NCBI RefSeq assembly: GCF_021462225.1
Contig: NC_061794.1
Location: forward strand, 49,454,914-49,518,913
Direction: 5' to 3'
DNA: 64,000 nt
Origin: Girardinichthys multiradiatus
Lineage: Eukaryota; Chordata; Actinopteri; Cyprinodontiformes; Goodeidae
A program made the position numbers and the translations under genes. Below the pieces are notes generated by a model. That model was given only the letters and a program-made list of their open reading frames with translations. It had not been told where the DNA came from and did no database searches. Below are positions 34,400 to 45,612 of this stretch, one piece after another (position 1 is the stretch's first letter; each line of letters opens with the position of its first letter).

Positions 34400-35724
34400 G
34401 TGCCAAATAAAAACATAACTAATATTAAAGGAAGTGTAAATATATGTCCTGGTTCTGATTGGGTTTCTCCTCTGATTCTGCAGTTCTTTGGTTTCCAGAT
34501 TATCCCTCCATACTCTTCTGATCCAGCCTTATTCGCTGTTAGGAACCACTGAGATGCTTCACTGAGAAAAAATGAACACGTGCTGGTTGGAAACCAGTTT
34601 GACCAGACACATTCTGGCAGCTGTAACTGGGAGTCTGTGTGTAAAATGATCTGGTAAATGTCGGTGACATCGCTGTCATCCTCCTGCTTCCCTCAGCTGG
34701 TCTTCACTTCTGATGGATGGAGTCCAGCTCCGTCACTAATGTATCCAATCAGCTTTTACTTTGAGGGCTTTTTATGGCCTCTGCTGAGGATAAATATAAC
34801 TTCAGCCTGAGCTGCTCGTCAGTCGCAGGAATAAACGTTGTTTGGATTTTCAGTCAGTCCAGCAATGATTAAACACTGAGGTCAATGGTCAAGTCTGACT
34901 CTCAGATGAATGTGTATGTCTGGGATTCAGCAGGTTCCATATACAGAGAATGAGAAGTTGTTGGGAACAACATGGTTGTTCTGATGTCAGGGATGAAATG
35001 CTCAGATACTGGGAAGCCAATGGCCTCACTAACTTTCTATCAGTTTACTTTATTAATGATCCAAACCTACAACCGTCAGGTGAGGTCATTGTACAGGTTT
35101 TGTCTCTTTTTATTCTCTTCATAGGATTAGATCTGAAAAAATGAGGCATTTCATGAATGTATTTAAATTATTATTTTCTTTTTGTGAATCTGGAATCTGT
35201 GTTTTTCTCTCTGTAGCTATTATTTCACACTTTAAGCTTTACTTTACTGCTGTATTTATGGCAAATTTCCTAAAAGAAAAGTTGGTTTTATAATGATTTC
35301 ATGGTAGTCTGATAAAAGAAAAGAATACTAGCCAGATCTGGCCGGAGGGAAGTGGATCAAATTATGATTTCAAATTATGAGTGTTTAAGTAACGTTTCTT
35401 ACATAAAGCACTGAGGAAAAAACACTTTTCCTTTGGATAATCTATAAAATCAAACGGTTTCTCAGCTTTTTAAAAATCACTCTGTAGTGAATTATCATTG
35501 ATTATATCTGTTAATTAAGCTGTGTGACTGTTTCTGACTGAGATTCATGTTTTTATATCTGCTTCCTATCATACAGGAACACTGAGTTAGCTTGGCTAGC
35601 AAACAGGAAATAACTGAATGGAATTCATATTTTAAAATAAGTGAGTGAGGAAAAATAAAATATTTTGTGTTATGGCTACTAGAGAAAATTTGTGATTTAT
35701 TCTGTTAGCTAGCTCAGCAGCTAG
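34400..35724. other. Non-coding interval (presumed plxna3 intron 1)
   Basis: AT-rich, no gene recognised. The 64-codon frame at 34950-35144 has no known domain. Confidence 0.4.
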
Positions 35725-35834
35725 CTGTGACTAGTGACTCCACCCCCCAGCCAATCCGTGACCCACAATCTTCTGATGTCACATTTTCAGCGCGGCTAGG
35801 CACAGTTGCAAGCCAGCAGGTACTAAAAAAAGCA
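35725..35834 (+). repeat. Left arm of a perfect 110-bp inverted repeat
   Basis: Identical over 110 bases to the reverse complement of 45613-45722. Contains AGCCAATCCGTGACCCACAA and GCGCGGCTAGGCACAG. Likely the end region of a DNA transposon present twice in opposite orientations (the right-hand copy extends to about 46075). Confidence 0.9.
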
Positions 35835-37365
35835 TACATGTTAGCGGTGTAGTTAGCTACTTTTATAATTTAACCTTTAGCTTTTCTTATAAAATCTCCC
35901 TGATTGATTCTGCTGCTTGCTTTACTTTGAAATAAAATGAGTTGAGCAGCTAACTTTAGGGTTAGCTTTGTTGTGATTCTAACCCTAACTAGTAGGATTT
36001 TTCTTCAGTGTAAGAGATGTTTTAAAGGAGTAAACTAGTTTGATTTCAGTTTTTAAAGTGATCAGATAAAAAAGGAAATTGTGTTTGTGTTTGGGCCAGC
36101 AGCGATGTGTTGGCTTATCAGGACGTGTTAGCTGTGTGCTGTGAGATCTGTTGTTGCCACACAATGAGGTTACTGAATGTTTTATTAGAGCAGTGATGTG
36201 TGTGAATGATGCGGACGGTGCTTTAATGGATCAGCTGATGGAAACCAGACTCTGAACATTTAAACATGTCTGACCCAGAGCGGTCACCGCGGTGACCATG
36301 CCGGCTTCAGAGTTTAGTTAAACAAATATCCGTTCAGATAAACAGTCCCACAGAAAAACAGATTGTCCCTCCTTTTCCATTTTCCTTTTGCTCTTCTGGT
36401 CTTCGTCCCAGCTATGAAGCCTTACAGTTCAATGAAAGAGTGAGAAAGAGTGAAGGGAGGCAGCATTATTTCAAGATTCATTTTAAGACTATAAATCTAT
36501 GGTCAACTCTCAGCAACAGAAGACACAAATGAGCCCGAGAAGCCAACATTCCAGTCATTTTCTTCAGATTTGTCCAGTTTGTGGAACGCTCTGTATGTTT
36601 TGGTGTTTTCTTTGCGGTACCTCAGAACTCAAGCTGGAGCTTAATTTGGACCAAGAGGGGTTGTTAGGCTCTGCGGACAGTTCTCCTTATGCGACGTCTT
36701 TGTTTTATTTGAGCATCCTCAAAAGCAGAAGGTAAATATGTCAAATATTTCTACATCAGGCTAAAATCCAACATATATGGACTCAGAGTCTTTTCCTTGA
36801 TTTATATTCATGTAAATGAGTGTGCAGCTTAGTCTGAGCTCATCAGGAGATGAAGATAAAAACTGCTGTTAGTGTTGGTGCACTTAGGATGTTTCTCCAT
36901 AGTTTTCCAGAAGAAAGAGAATCGGTACCTCTGCTGCTGCACAGGAACCGGGCCGATTCCTGTAATTAGCAGCTCGACCTGCTGAAGCAGAACCGTCCAA
37001 AGTCTCTGGAGAGTCCTGCTCTGATTTACCTTCACCCATCAGCAAGATGGACAATGAAGGCATCGTGCTGTGTTGGCATGTTTATGTCTTTTTAATGTTG
37101 TTGTTTAATAATTTAGTATTTTGAATGTTTGATCTGGTGCCTCAGTTTATTTAGTGTTTCTTTGTGTAGAAGTTGCTGGTGTTCTGTGTCAGAACAGCTC
37201 CATTTGTAGTTCAAGGACTATAGCGGAAAAATCAGTTGCAAGCATCAACTTCAAAATGAGTGAATATTTGCACAAAAAAAACCCAGTAAAATTCCAGATT
37301 GAACATCCTGTCTTTGTTTAACTAAAACTTTAATAATTCCAATTAAATAGAATAATAAAATTAAA
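35835..37365. other. Non-coding interval (presumed plxna3 intron 1)
   Basis: No gene recognised. A 16-bp perfect palindrome GGTCACCGCGGTGACC lies at 36282-36297. Confidence 0.4.
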
Positions 37366-37475
37366 ATCAGAATCAGCTTTATTGTAACTTTGTACAGACA
37401 AACAAGGAATTTGACTCCGGTACACTTTGCTCTCAATAATAAAGAATATCTTTTTAAATGTACATAAATAAAATG
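37366..37475 (-). mobile_element. Rex1-group LINE 3' tail
   Basis: AATCAGAATCAGCTTTATTG followed by AAGGAATTTGACTCCGGTAC and AATAAAGAATATC, nearly identical to 19908-20010. Only the 3'UTR is present. It abuts the next repeat. Confidence 0.65.
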
Positions 37476-37610
37476 TAACTAAAATTAAAGCTGCAAGCAG
37501 CATTGAAGGCGCTCGCACCTCAGTGCAACTCGGCCTGTGCAGTGACCATGGGAGCCTGGCATCGCCAGCAGCACGCCACCAACGAGGCCGTCGTTCAATT
37601 TCAAATGTCG

Positions 37611-37625
37611 CCTCTAGGTGGCGCT
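37611..37625 (+). promoter_or_regulatory. CTCF-like core in repeat, site 1
   Basis: CCTCTAGGTGGCGCT, close to the CTCF consensus. Related cores follow at 37864-37878 (TCCTAGGGGGCGCTA) and 39910-39924 (TTCTAAGGGGCGCTG), all on the same strand within one repeat copy. Confidence 0.4.
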
Positions 37626-37863
37626 GTGAGCATCATGTCATGATCGTCACTCATGCAGAATTCTGGTCTGGCGAGAAGTATTCAAAATTTGGGGGAAATC
37701 CGACCTTCAAGATGGAAGCTGCATTCTCTTGTTTTTTAGTGGGTGGGGCTGAAATGATGTCATAAAATGACTGTGGCAACATGTTCAGCATTGATCCCTG
37801 ATCATGTATACTACATTTGAAGTGGATCCGTTAATGTATGAGGGAGATATAGCCCTTGAAGTG

Positions 37864-37878
37864 TCCTAGGGGGCGCTA
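37864..37878 (+). promoter_or_regulatory. CTCF-like core in repeat, site 2
   Basis: TCCTAGGGGGCGCTA, with the AGGGGGCGC core intact. Same orientation as site 1. Motif only. Confidence 0.4.
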
Positions 37879-38284
37879 TTGATCCAAATTTCAATGTAAT
37901 CCAATAGAGCTATTTGGGGGCTGACAAAGATCAACCATATTCAGTTTGGAATAAATTGGACCATGCATGTGTAATTTAGAGCCAAACGTATGGCCGTGGC
38001 GTGACATCATAATACGCCACACCATCATAGCCACACCCTCCAGCTAAAGCATTCAGCACTGGCGACTGTCTAAGACCATCATGTTATCTGTTAACTGGGA
38101 CAGTTTCACATTGATTAGGTGAAGAACATCAAACATTGACTCTCTAAAGGAAAACATGACACTTCCTGTTATCAGGGGTGGGGCTTTGATGATGTCAGCA
38201 TCTGATCAGTGAATATTGTTGAGGCCTAGAGGCAGATCAATCCCAGAAGGTTTCATGTGTCTGTCACTTTCCTTGTAGGAGTTA

Positions 38285-39554
38285 CAGAGGTTGGACAATG
38301 AAAGTGAAACACCTGTCATTTTAGTTTGGGAGGTTTCATGGCTAAATTGGACCAGCCTGGTTACCAGTCTTCATTGATTGCACATTGCACCAGTAAGAGC
38401 AGAGTGTGAAGGTTCAATTAGCAGGGTAAGAGCACAGTTTTACTCAAAATATTGAAATGCACACAACATTATGGGTGACATACCAGAGTTCAAAAGAGGA
38501 CAAATTGTTGGTGCACGTCTTGCTGGCGCATCTGTGACCAAGACAGCAAGTCTTTGTGATGTATCAAGAGCCACGGTATCCATGGTAATGTCAGCATACC
38601 ACCAAGAAGGACCAACCACATCCAACAGGATTAACTGTGGACGCAAGAGGAAGCTGTCTGAAAGGGATGTTCAGGTGCTAACCTGGATTGTATCCAAAAA
38701 ACATAAAACCACGGCTGCCCAAATCACGGCAGAATTAAATGTGCACCTCAACTCTCCTGTTTCCACCAGAACTGTCCGTCGGGAGCTCCACAGGGTCAAT
38801 ATACACGGCCGGGCTGCTATAGCCAAACCTTTGGTCACTCATGCCAATGCCAAACGTCGGTTTCAATGGTGCAAGGAGCACAAATCTTGGGCTGTGGACA
38901 ATGTGAAACATGTATTGTTCTCTGATGAGTCCACCTTTACTGTTTTCCCCACATCCGGGAGAGTTACGGTGAGGAGAAGCCCCAAAGAAGCGTACCACCC
39001 AGACTGTTGCATGCCCAGAGTGAAGCATGGGGGTGGATCAGTGATGGTTTGGGCTGCCATATTATGGCATTCCCTTGGCCCAGTACTTGTGCTAGATGGG
39101 CGCGTCACTGCCAAGGACTACCGAACCATTCTTGAGGACCATGTGCATCCAATGGTTCAAACATTGTATCCTGAAGGTGGTGCTGTGTATCAGGATGACA
39201 ATGCACCAATACACACAGCAAGACTGGTGAAAGATTGGTTTGATGAACATGAAAGTGAAGTTGAACATCTCCCATGGCCTGCACAGTCACCAGATCTAAA
39301 TATTATTGAGCCACTTTGGGGTGTTTTGAAGGAGCGAGTCAGGAAACGTTTTCCTCCACCAGTATCACGTAGTGACCTGGCCACTATCCTGCAAGAAGAA
39401 TGGCTTAAAATCCCTCTGACCACTGTGCAGGACTTGTATATGTCATTCCCAAGACAAATTGTCGCTGTATTGACCGCAAAAGGAGGCCCTACACCATACT
39501 AATAAATTATTGTGGTCTAAAACCAGGTGTTTCAGTTTCATTGTCCAACCCCTG
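38285..39554 (+). mobile_element. DD36E Tc1/mariner (Incomer-type) element, apparently intact
   Basis: 1270 bp flanked by TA at 38283-38284 and 39555-39556. The terminal inverted repeats are about 31 bp with two mismatches (left CAGAGGTTGGACAATG, right in reverse CAGGGGTTGGACAATG). It holds one uninterrupted transposase gene. The 186-bp 5' leader and the total length equal those of the copy at 8480-9749. Inserted into the unclassified repeat at 37485-40522. Confidence 0.9.
38471..39502 (+). CDS. DD36E Tc1/mariner transposase, 343 aa, intact frame
   Basis: Cut-and-paste transposase acting on the element's own ends in the nucleus. The N-terminal third holds two helix-turn-helix units (FKRGQIVGARLAGASVTKTA; then AAQITAELNVHLNSPVSTRT, separated by a GRKRKLS basic hinge). 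The DDE core follows: D152 in FSDEST, D243 in QDDNAPIH and E280 in SPDLNIIEPLW. Counting by eye gives 36 residues between D243 and E280. Classical Tc1 has 34; DD36E is the signature of the family described as Incomer. The first ATG at 38471 gives the expected ~340-aa length. No stops or frameshifts. Activity is untested: GVRVTVRRS differs from the sister copy, and the left terminal repeat has a mismatch. Confidence 0.9.
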   Translation: MGDIPEFKRGQIVGARLAGASVTKTASLCDVSRATVSMVMSAYHQEGPTTSNRINCGRKRKLSERDVQVLTWIVSKKHKTTAAQITAELNVHLNSPVSTRTVRRELHRVNIHGRAAIAKPLVTHANAKRRFQWCKEHKSWAVDNVKHVLFSDESTFTVFPTSGRVTVRRSPKEAYHPDCCMPRVKHGGGSVMVWAAILWHSLGPVLVLDGRVTAKDYRTILEDHVHPMVQTLYPEGGAVYQDDNAPIHTARLVKDWFDEHESEVEHLPWPAQSPDLNIIEPLWGVLKERVRKRFPPPVSRSDLATILQEEWLKIPLTTVQDLYMSFPRQIVAVLTAKGGPTPY

Positions 39555-39909
39555 TATATCAATTTCGTATTTTATGGCGAGAAGTCATATTTTGAGGCGT
39601 GGCCACGCCCACATACTTTCATGTATCAAAAAACTTTTGATTACCTTTGATCCCCAATGCCTTAAGAGTATACTGAGTGATTTTTAGGTCTCTATGTCAA
39701 AAGCTGTAGGAGGAGTTCGCTCAGATTTTCGGGCTAGAAAGGGCAAATCCGGGGTCAAAATGGCGACTTCAATCCAAAATGGCCGACTTACTGTTGGGTT
39801 TGGACCAACGCTCCATGAAACTTTTTTGTAGGTCCTGAGAAGTTACATATGTGTACCAAATTTCAGATTCCTCGGTCAAAGCATGGCTTGGGGCTGATTT
39901 TTTTTTATT

Positions 39910-39924
39910 TTCTAAGGGGCGCTG
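39910..39924 (+). promoter_or_regulatory. CTCF-like core in repeat, site 3
   Basis: TTCTAAGGGGCGCTG, the weakest of the three cores (A instead of G in the GGGGG run). Lies to the right of the inserted DD36E transposon, in the same repeat copy. Confidence 0.3.
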
Positions 39925-40544
39925 TGGACGAAATAGGCCACGCCCACCAAATATGTCATCAGATCTCTGTTGGGGACTGGACTAGGATCAATCACATTGA
40001 ATTTGGTGCAGATCAGATGATATATGTGGAAATTAAAGCCAAATGTATGGCCATGGCGTGACATTCAACTTCGCCGCACCACCAAGGCCACGCCCTTTTA
40101 TGACAAGTCACTGTTCTTCAAACGAAGTTAGACCCACTAGTTATCAGTCACCTGACACAGTTTCAAGTTGATTGAGTGTAGACAGCCAGATAGCGACCTT
40201 TCCCAGTAAAAATAGTGACTTCCTGTTCTCAGCGGGCGTGGCTTTGATGTCAACATATGACCCCATAGGATCGTCGGGAACCTGAAGGTCCTCCTTCATC
40301 CCACGTTTGTGGGCGTGGCTACGTGGTTTGGCCACGCCCACTGATGACAACATTAAGGAACCAAAATTTTCATCGGGGGACAACTTTGGGTAAAATTGTG
40401 TGAGTTTTGGTGCATGGCAAAGTCCCCAAATTGCCTAGCTAAGACACAACGGAAAAAAGAAAGAAAGAATAAGAAATCCTACGATTACAATAGGCCCTTG
40501 CGGCCTTACTGCTTGGGCCTAATGAATGTTTGGAAATAATCTAG

Positions 40545-41015
40545 CAGAGTGTGAAGCGGCCGGGATGAGGATCAGCTCCTCCAAGTCCAAAGCTATGGTT
40601 CCTGACCGGTAGAGGGTACCGTTCCCTCTCCAGGTCGGAGGGGAATTCCTGCCTGAAGTGGAGGAGTTCAAGTATCTCGGGGTCCTGTTCATGAGGACGG
40701 TTCGGTGCGGCTGCCGCAGTAATCAGGACGGGTGGCTGCTCCATCCACAGGGTAGCGGGCAGGTGAGGAGCTCGGAGTAGAGCCGCTGCTCCTCCACACC
40801 GAGAGGAGTCAGTGGAGGTAATTCGAGTATTTGTCTAGAATGCCCCCTGGACTTCTCTTCCAGGAGATGCTCCAAGCATCTCCCATCAGGAGGAGGCCCG
40901 GGACACACTGGAAGCACTATGTCTGGTGTCTGGGGAGAGGGAAGTCTGGGAGTCTTTGCAGAGGCTACTCACCTCACGACCCAATCCCAGACAATCAGAA
41001 GAAGACAAGTACGAG
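40545..41015 (+). mobile_element. Rex3 LINE 3' fragment, internally deleted
   Basis: Reads the Rex3 thumb and C-terminus (RISSSKSKAMV, then LQVGGEFLPEVEEFKYLGVLF, then a deletion, GVEPLLLHTERSQWR-like, MPPGLLFQEM, and LLTSRPNP-like end). Ends near AAGAAGACAAGTACGAGT. Multiple stops and deletions. Confidence 0.8.
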
Positions 41016-42099
41016 TAATCAAGAAATAAATAGCAGGTTGAATTGTGTACACTATCAGGTATTTTTTTCAGTGCAATGTCTCCTGTTTATGTCCAGAGTT
41101 GATGTTAGGAAAGGTGCTCACAGGGCCCGTGTGAGAAGACCAGTTTCTTCTCACGATCAGTCATGGGTTAGATTCCAGGTTCCTCCTACCACACCTCAAT
41201 GTGCCTCTGAGCAAGGCAGAAAACTCCCACCAATCTGAGCGTCGGTTTGTGAGAGAGGCCAGTCGAATGCAGTTCAGTCCATTTTTTTGAACTGGTGGGA
41301 TGTTACTGGGACCAGCAGCTGGCTCAGTCTGTACCAGCAGACCCTTGAACGTCTCAGATGATTTAATCTGAGCACTTTCAGTCAGATAAGCTCAGTCTCC
41401 ACCCGGCTGCAGCGTCACCGCCGAACCAGAGGCCATACATTTAATGCTCCCCCCTCCAACATGCATCGCCCCCCTGACCCTCTGCTCACCCCTGCAGGTC
41501 TGTGACCGAGGCTCTGTGTGAATCTCCCAACAAAGACTCATTGTGCTGCAGCTTCCTGGTGAGAACGGCTGCAGGGAGGTCCCATAAGAGATGCTCAGAG
41601 ATTAGAGACGGACTAGATGGATGATGGAGTTCCAGTCAGAAACAGCTGCTGCTCAACAGTTTTTAATCTCAACTAAGAGGAGAGAAAGGTGGCGCTGCAA
41701 CATCACCTGAAGAGGTGGAAGGAACTCTGACCTTTTCAAAGTTCAGGATGAAACAAAGGGACCAGGAGGATTTCCACTTTAAAAGCTGGACCCAAGTGGA
41801 GCAAGATAAGTGAGGAGTCAGAACCAGTTTGTTAATGTTAGAAGCCAAAAATGAAACATGCTGCTGTCAGTCCCTGAAGTGTGATTTACTCCCAGCTTCT
41901 TCATGTCGTCACATGTTACCATCAAAGTTCAGTCAGCAGGTCTGATTCCTCTCAGGTGTTCCTATAATGAAAAACAACTTTTCATATTTACTGAACTTCT
42001 TCAGATCGCTTGTGATCTGACAGGGAGACCTTAACGAAGCCTAACTGATGCTGACGAGCTGCAGAACTCAGAGCTAAACGGGCCGAGGTGATGAAGATC
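41016..42099. other. Non-coding interval (presumed plxna3 intron 1)
   Basis: No gene or repeat recognised. Confidence 0.4.
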
Positions 42100-42622
42100 C
42101 ACGATGTTCCTTCCACCCATCGTCTTCTGCTTACCTGAGGATGGGATGGGGAAGTAATGGGTCCAGGTGGGGAAACCCGGACGTCCCTTACCTAAACGGG
42201 TATCAGAAGGACAATGTAGTCTTTTCAGAGAGTTCTGGATGTGTCCTGACTTCTCCTCCCGGCATGATGTATCTACAAAGCTTCCAAGCAGGTTGTTCAC
42301 CTGATCAGGTGAACCTCCTCGGCTGACTCCTCTAAATGTGGACGAGCAGCAGCGGTACTAAGAGCTCGTACTGGATGACGGAGCTTCTTATCTCTTAGAC
42401 AGAATCCGAGCGTCCTACAGAGGAAGCTGCTTGGATCCAGGATCTAGTTCTTTCATCCATGATCCATATCCCAGTATCGTTGGTGAGGATTAGAAGGTAG
42501 ATGGAGCAATAAATGGAGCGCTTCAGCTCCTTCTTCAACTCTATAGACTTGAGCAACGTCATCATTACTGCCGATGAAGTACTGATCCATCTATCACCTT
42601 CTGCTCCATCCCGTGGGAACAC
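42100..42622 (-). mobile_element. Rex3 LINE 3' fossil, minus strand
   Basis: The minus-strand reading gives SSAVMMTLLKSIELKKELKR, then a block equivalent to YGHELWVMTERTRSRIQAA (here NDTGIWIMDERTRSWIQAA). The rest of the 3' region follows down to a GCAGAAGACGATGGG-like tail at about 42115. Frames are broken. Confidence 0.7.
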
Positions 42623-44039
42623 CGGGATCCTGAACCTGTTCTGTTAAACTAATTGGTAAAGCTCCGGAGGCACCTTCAGCCTCCCGCAGAGAAACTTCAC
42701 CCTGATGGAACTGAGTGTTTGGCTCAGATATGACCCAAGTTAAAGTTCTGTTTCCAGGTGAGTTGCTGCATGAACTTAGCCACAGTCCTACTAGAGATGG
42801 ATCACCAAGAAGCTGGCGTACAGCGACCCAGTCATTAGTCTTTGGCCACATTAGTGGTCCAGACCAGTCCAACTGTCACATGTGCACCCAGAACCTCCAT
42901 CTATGCAGCTTTGGAGTAATCTTCAGACCACCCTGTGACTGGTTCCACCCTACAGGCTGAACACATCTGAAGGTCTCTGATGGTTTCAGGATCAAGTCGT
43001 TTTTGATCCTGAAACCATCCTCATGTGTGCTGAAGGTGTTTGACGTTAAGAAACCTGGTTCTTCTCTGTTTCTCATCTCCTCCGTTGCTTATGTGACAAC
43101 CTTTCAATCTTCATTCTCCTCCCATCTCCATCTCTCTCTATCCTACTGGCCTCCTCTGACACACCAACATTGCTTATCCTGCCTCCATGAACCTTCTCCT
43201 GACTGTTCTGGGGTCTTATTGCTGACCCAGGCCGTTGTGTTTATCTGGGCTTGAAACTGGTTCTGGGAGTCGACAGTCAGTTTGGAGGAGTCTGAGAGCT
43301 ATAAAAATAAAATCAAACAGAACCACTGAAGCTTCCAGAGAAGTTCACAGATCATCCAGAAACATGTTGGACTTTGTGTTTGAATCCTTCTAACTGACAT
43401 CCTCAGCAATCATTACAGAGTGCTGAGTGGCATGCAGACCTCCAGGACGTTTCTTCTAACACGTGCAGAAGAGCCCATTTAGAAGGTGGATGTGCAAAGG
43501 ACCTAACATGACTTCAGGAACAACATGAGTTCCTGCAACAGACGATCGACAGAAAGGGCCCTGCAGCCTGAAGGCACCACAACATCAGGGCCGATGGAGC
43601 TCTGGAAGGCTCATGATGGCTGAAACCAGTCCACCTGAACTTCCTCTGCTTTGTGGCTCCTCTCTGCAGGTGATGGATGGTCCGCTGAAAACAAGTCCAG
43701 TCAGAGAAACTGTATCTGTATCCTCGGTGTGCCCAGCTGTCTGTTACACACACGCACACCCAGCGGTCCATCTGTCGACCTCTCGGTTGCGCTCTCCCCC
43801 TCAGCTCAGCAGGCTAATTAACTAATGTGCTGATCTTTCACTGCCTCTTTGTGTCCCTGCCTGTGTGTGTGTGTGTGTGTCACAGGGTTAATTGTTGTAC
43901 TCGGCTTCCTGTGTGTCTCCACTGCTGCACTTAAAACTTTATTATGTGTCCATTCAGGCCCGTCTCCTACTGCCATTAGGAGCCAATGTTCTGATCATGT
44001 GAGCAGCGCCTGAGGAACTTTGGTTCTAGCTTCATCGGG
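42623..44039. other. Non-coding interval (presumed plxna3 intron 1)
   Basis: Contains a 17-bp-stem hairpin (42979-43019) and a GT tract at 43862-43880. No gene recognised. Confidence 0.4.
42979..43019. repeat. Perfect 17-bp-stem inverted repeat
   Basis: GATGGTTTCAGGATCAA, a seven-base loop GTCGTTT, and the exact reverse complement. Function unknown. Confidence 0.9.
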
Positions 44040-44400
44040 TTGTCTTAAACAACACCAAGGACAGGATTAGTTCTCTTTGTTTGAAGTAGACATCCACTCT
44101 TCTCCTCAACATTGCTTCAGTTCTTTGAGATCTCTGAAGGTCCCACAACAACGTTTCAATCTGCCTTAGGTCTGGACTTTAACTAGGCCACTGCAGCACC
44201 TTGATTCTTTTCTCTTTCAGCCATTCTGTTTTGGATCTGCTGCAGTGTTTGGGATCATTGTTCTGTTGATGACCCAGTTAGGTCCAAGCTTCAGCTGCTG
44301 GACTCACATTGGACTATAGAACACTTTGGTATTAGTAAGCTCAGGTTCTGACTGGGAACATGCTGACCTCAGGTCTCAGAAAGTTGGACTTTACCTGACC
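44040..44400 (-). mobile_element. Tc1-like transposon fossil
   Basis: The minus strand contains decayed transposase words AGAATGGCTGAAAGAGAAAA, GTGCTGCAGTGGCCTAGTTA and ATGATCCCAAACACTGCAGC. Same part of the gene as the fossil at 11810-12165. No open frame. Confidence 0.65.
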
Positions 44401-45612
44401 CAGTTATTATTCTGATTCCTTTTCCAGTTTTTCTACAATCACTGTTTTAGTTTGAAACATTTTTTCTGATTTTCCCTCAGAAAGTTCAATTTAGAGCGTG
44501 ATAATGGTTCTGACCCAGTTAAATATTTAGAACCTTTAGATTTAACCTCCTTTCATGCCCACAGCCTCATCTCCACCTGTTAAGATTTTCCATCCGGTCT
44601 TGGGTGTTCTGTCTCCATCCAACCAGGGTGTCTCCTGCTGCTGTAGGGTCTACAGTTTTCTGACCAATCAGAGTGCAGAGAGACATGCCCACATGAACCA
44701 TTCCATCCCAGTAGATTTCAGTTCTGGATGGTTCTGTAGAAACTGGACCTGAAGGTTCTGTTTAACCAGTCAGAACTCCTACAGGAAACACTGTAGACCC
44801 ATAAAGATCTACATGTGAGGACACCAGGCCACCATCATTAAACTCGAAGAAGCAATTTGGGATTTGTTTCCTCATTCAGCACCTCATATCCTCACACATT
44901 GATTTCTGAGTCCAAGCTGAAGAGCAGCAAGCTGATCTTCATCGGTTCTGAACCCTCAGCTGAACATTCCCTACCAAACCTGCAGAAAGGAGCAGAACTC
45001 CATCTCTAGTGTAGACGATTAAAGTTAGCAGCATTGCTGATGGAGTTGGAGAGGAGTGTGTGTGTGTCTGTGTGTGTTTGAATGAAGCTGCCAGTCAAAC
45101 AGATCAGATCTGAAACAAATTTCCATCCAGCTTAGTTTTCCTTCAGCTTCATTAAAGAATCAGACGGAAACAGATCGATACCTCTATCTGCCTGGATCTT
45201 AAACACAAACACACACACTGCTAGTAAATAACACAGTCTGCAGGTTTAAAGGCCTGGAAAAACTTTGGCATCATTGATAATATTCCTCTTAGCTGAAATC
45301 TCTGTTTGGGTTTTCAGGATTTGGTGAGAAAGGTTCTCAGATGTCTCAGTGTAGAACGTTTCCATGAGGATTTTGGTTCTGTCTTCAGATACAAGACCTT
45401 TGACCCATTTGAAACTGCAAGGACACAAGCCTTTGAATGGCTTCTACAGAACCTCACAAAGTGTTAGAAAATTCAGGTTCTTTAGAGTGCACAGTGTCCC
45501 CAGCAGCTCCAATCAACACCAACAATCAGAAGCAGATTTTTACCATTTCGGCCCATTTCTTCTAGTGGTTCTGTGTAGTTTGAGTCACTTAGTAATGGTT
45601 ACGTGGAACCAT
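44401..45612. other. Non-coding interval (presumed plxna3 intron 1)
   Basis: Short GT patches near 45055-45080. No gene recognised. Confidence 0.4.

Larger units (their letters stand above)
37485..40522 (+). mobile_element. Unclassified fish dispersed repeat, split by a DD36E transposon
   Basis: Starts TTAAAGCTGCAAGCAGCATT and ends AATAGGCCCTTGCGGCCTTACTGCTTGGGCCTAA-type sequence (40489-40522), the familiar ends of a common teleost repeat. Without the inserted transposon (38285-39554) it is about 1.77 kb. It has no ORF of note. It carries two diverged copies of a ~300-bp module (37980-38280 and 40040-40290: TATGGCCGTGGCGTGACAT versus TATGGCCATGGCGTGACAT, then CACAGTTTC/GATT and GACTTCCTGTT blocks) and several CTCF-like cores. 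Confidence 0.65.

Noticed and set aside
38471..39502. 343-aa ORF as a domesticated host gene
   Set aside because: It sits between intact terminal inverted repeats and TA target sites, so it is the element's own transposase, not a host gene.
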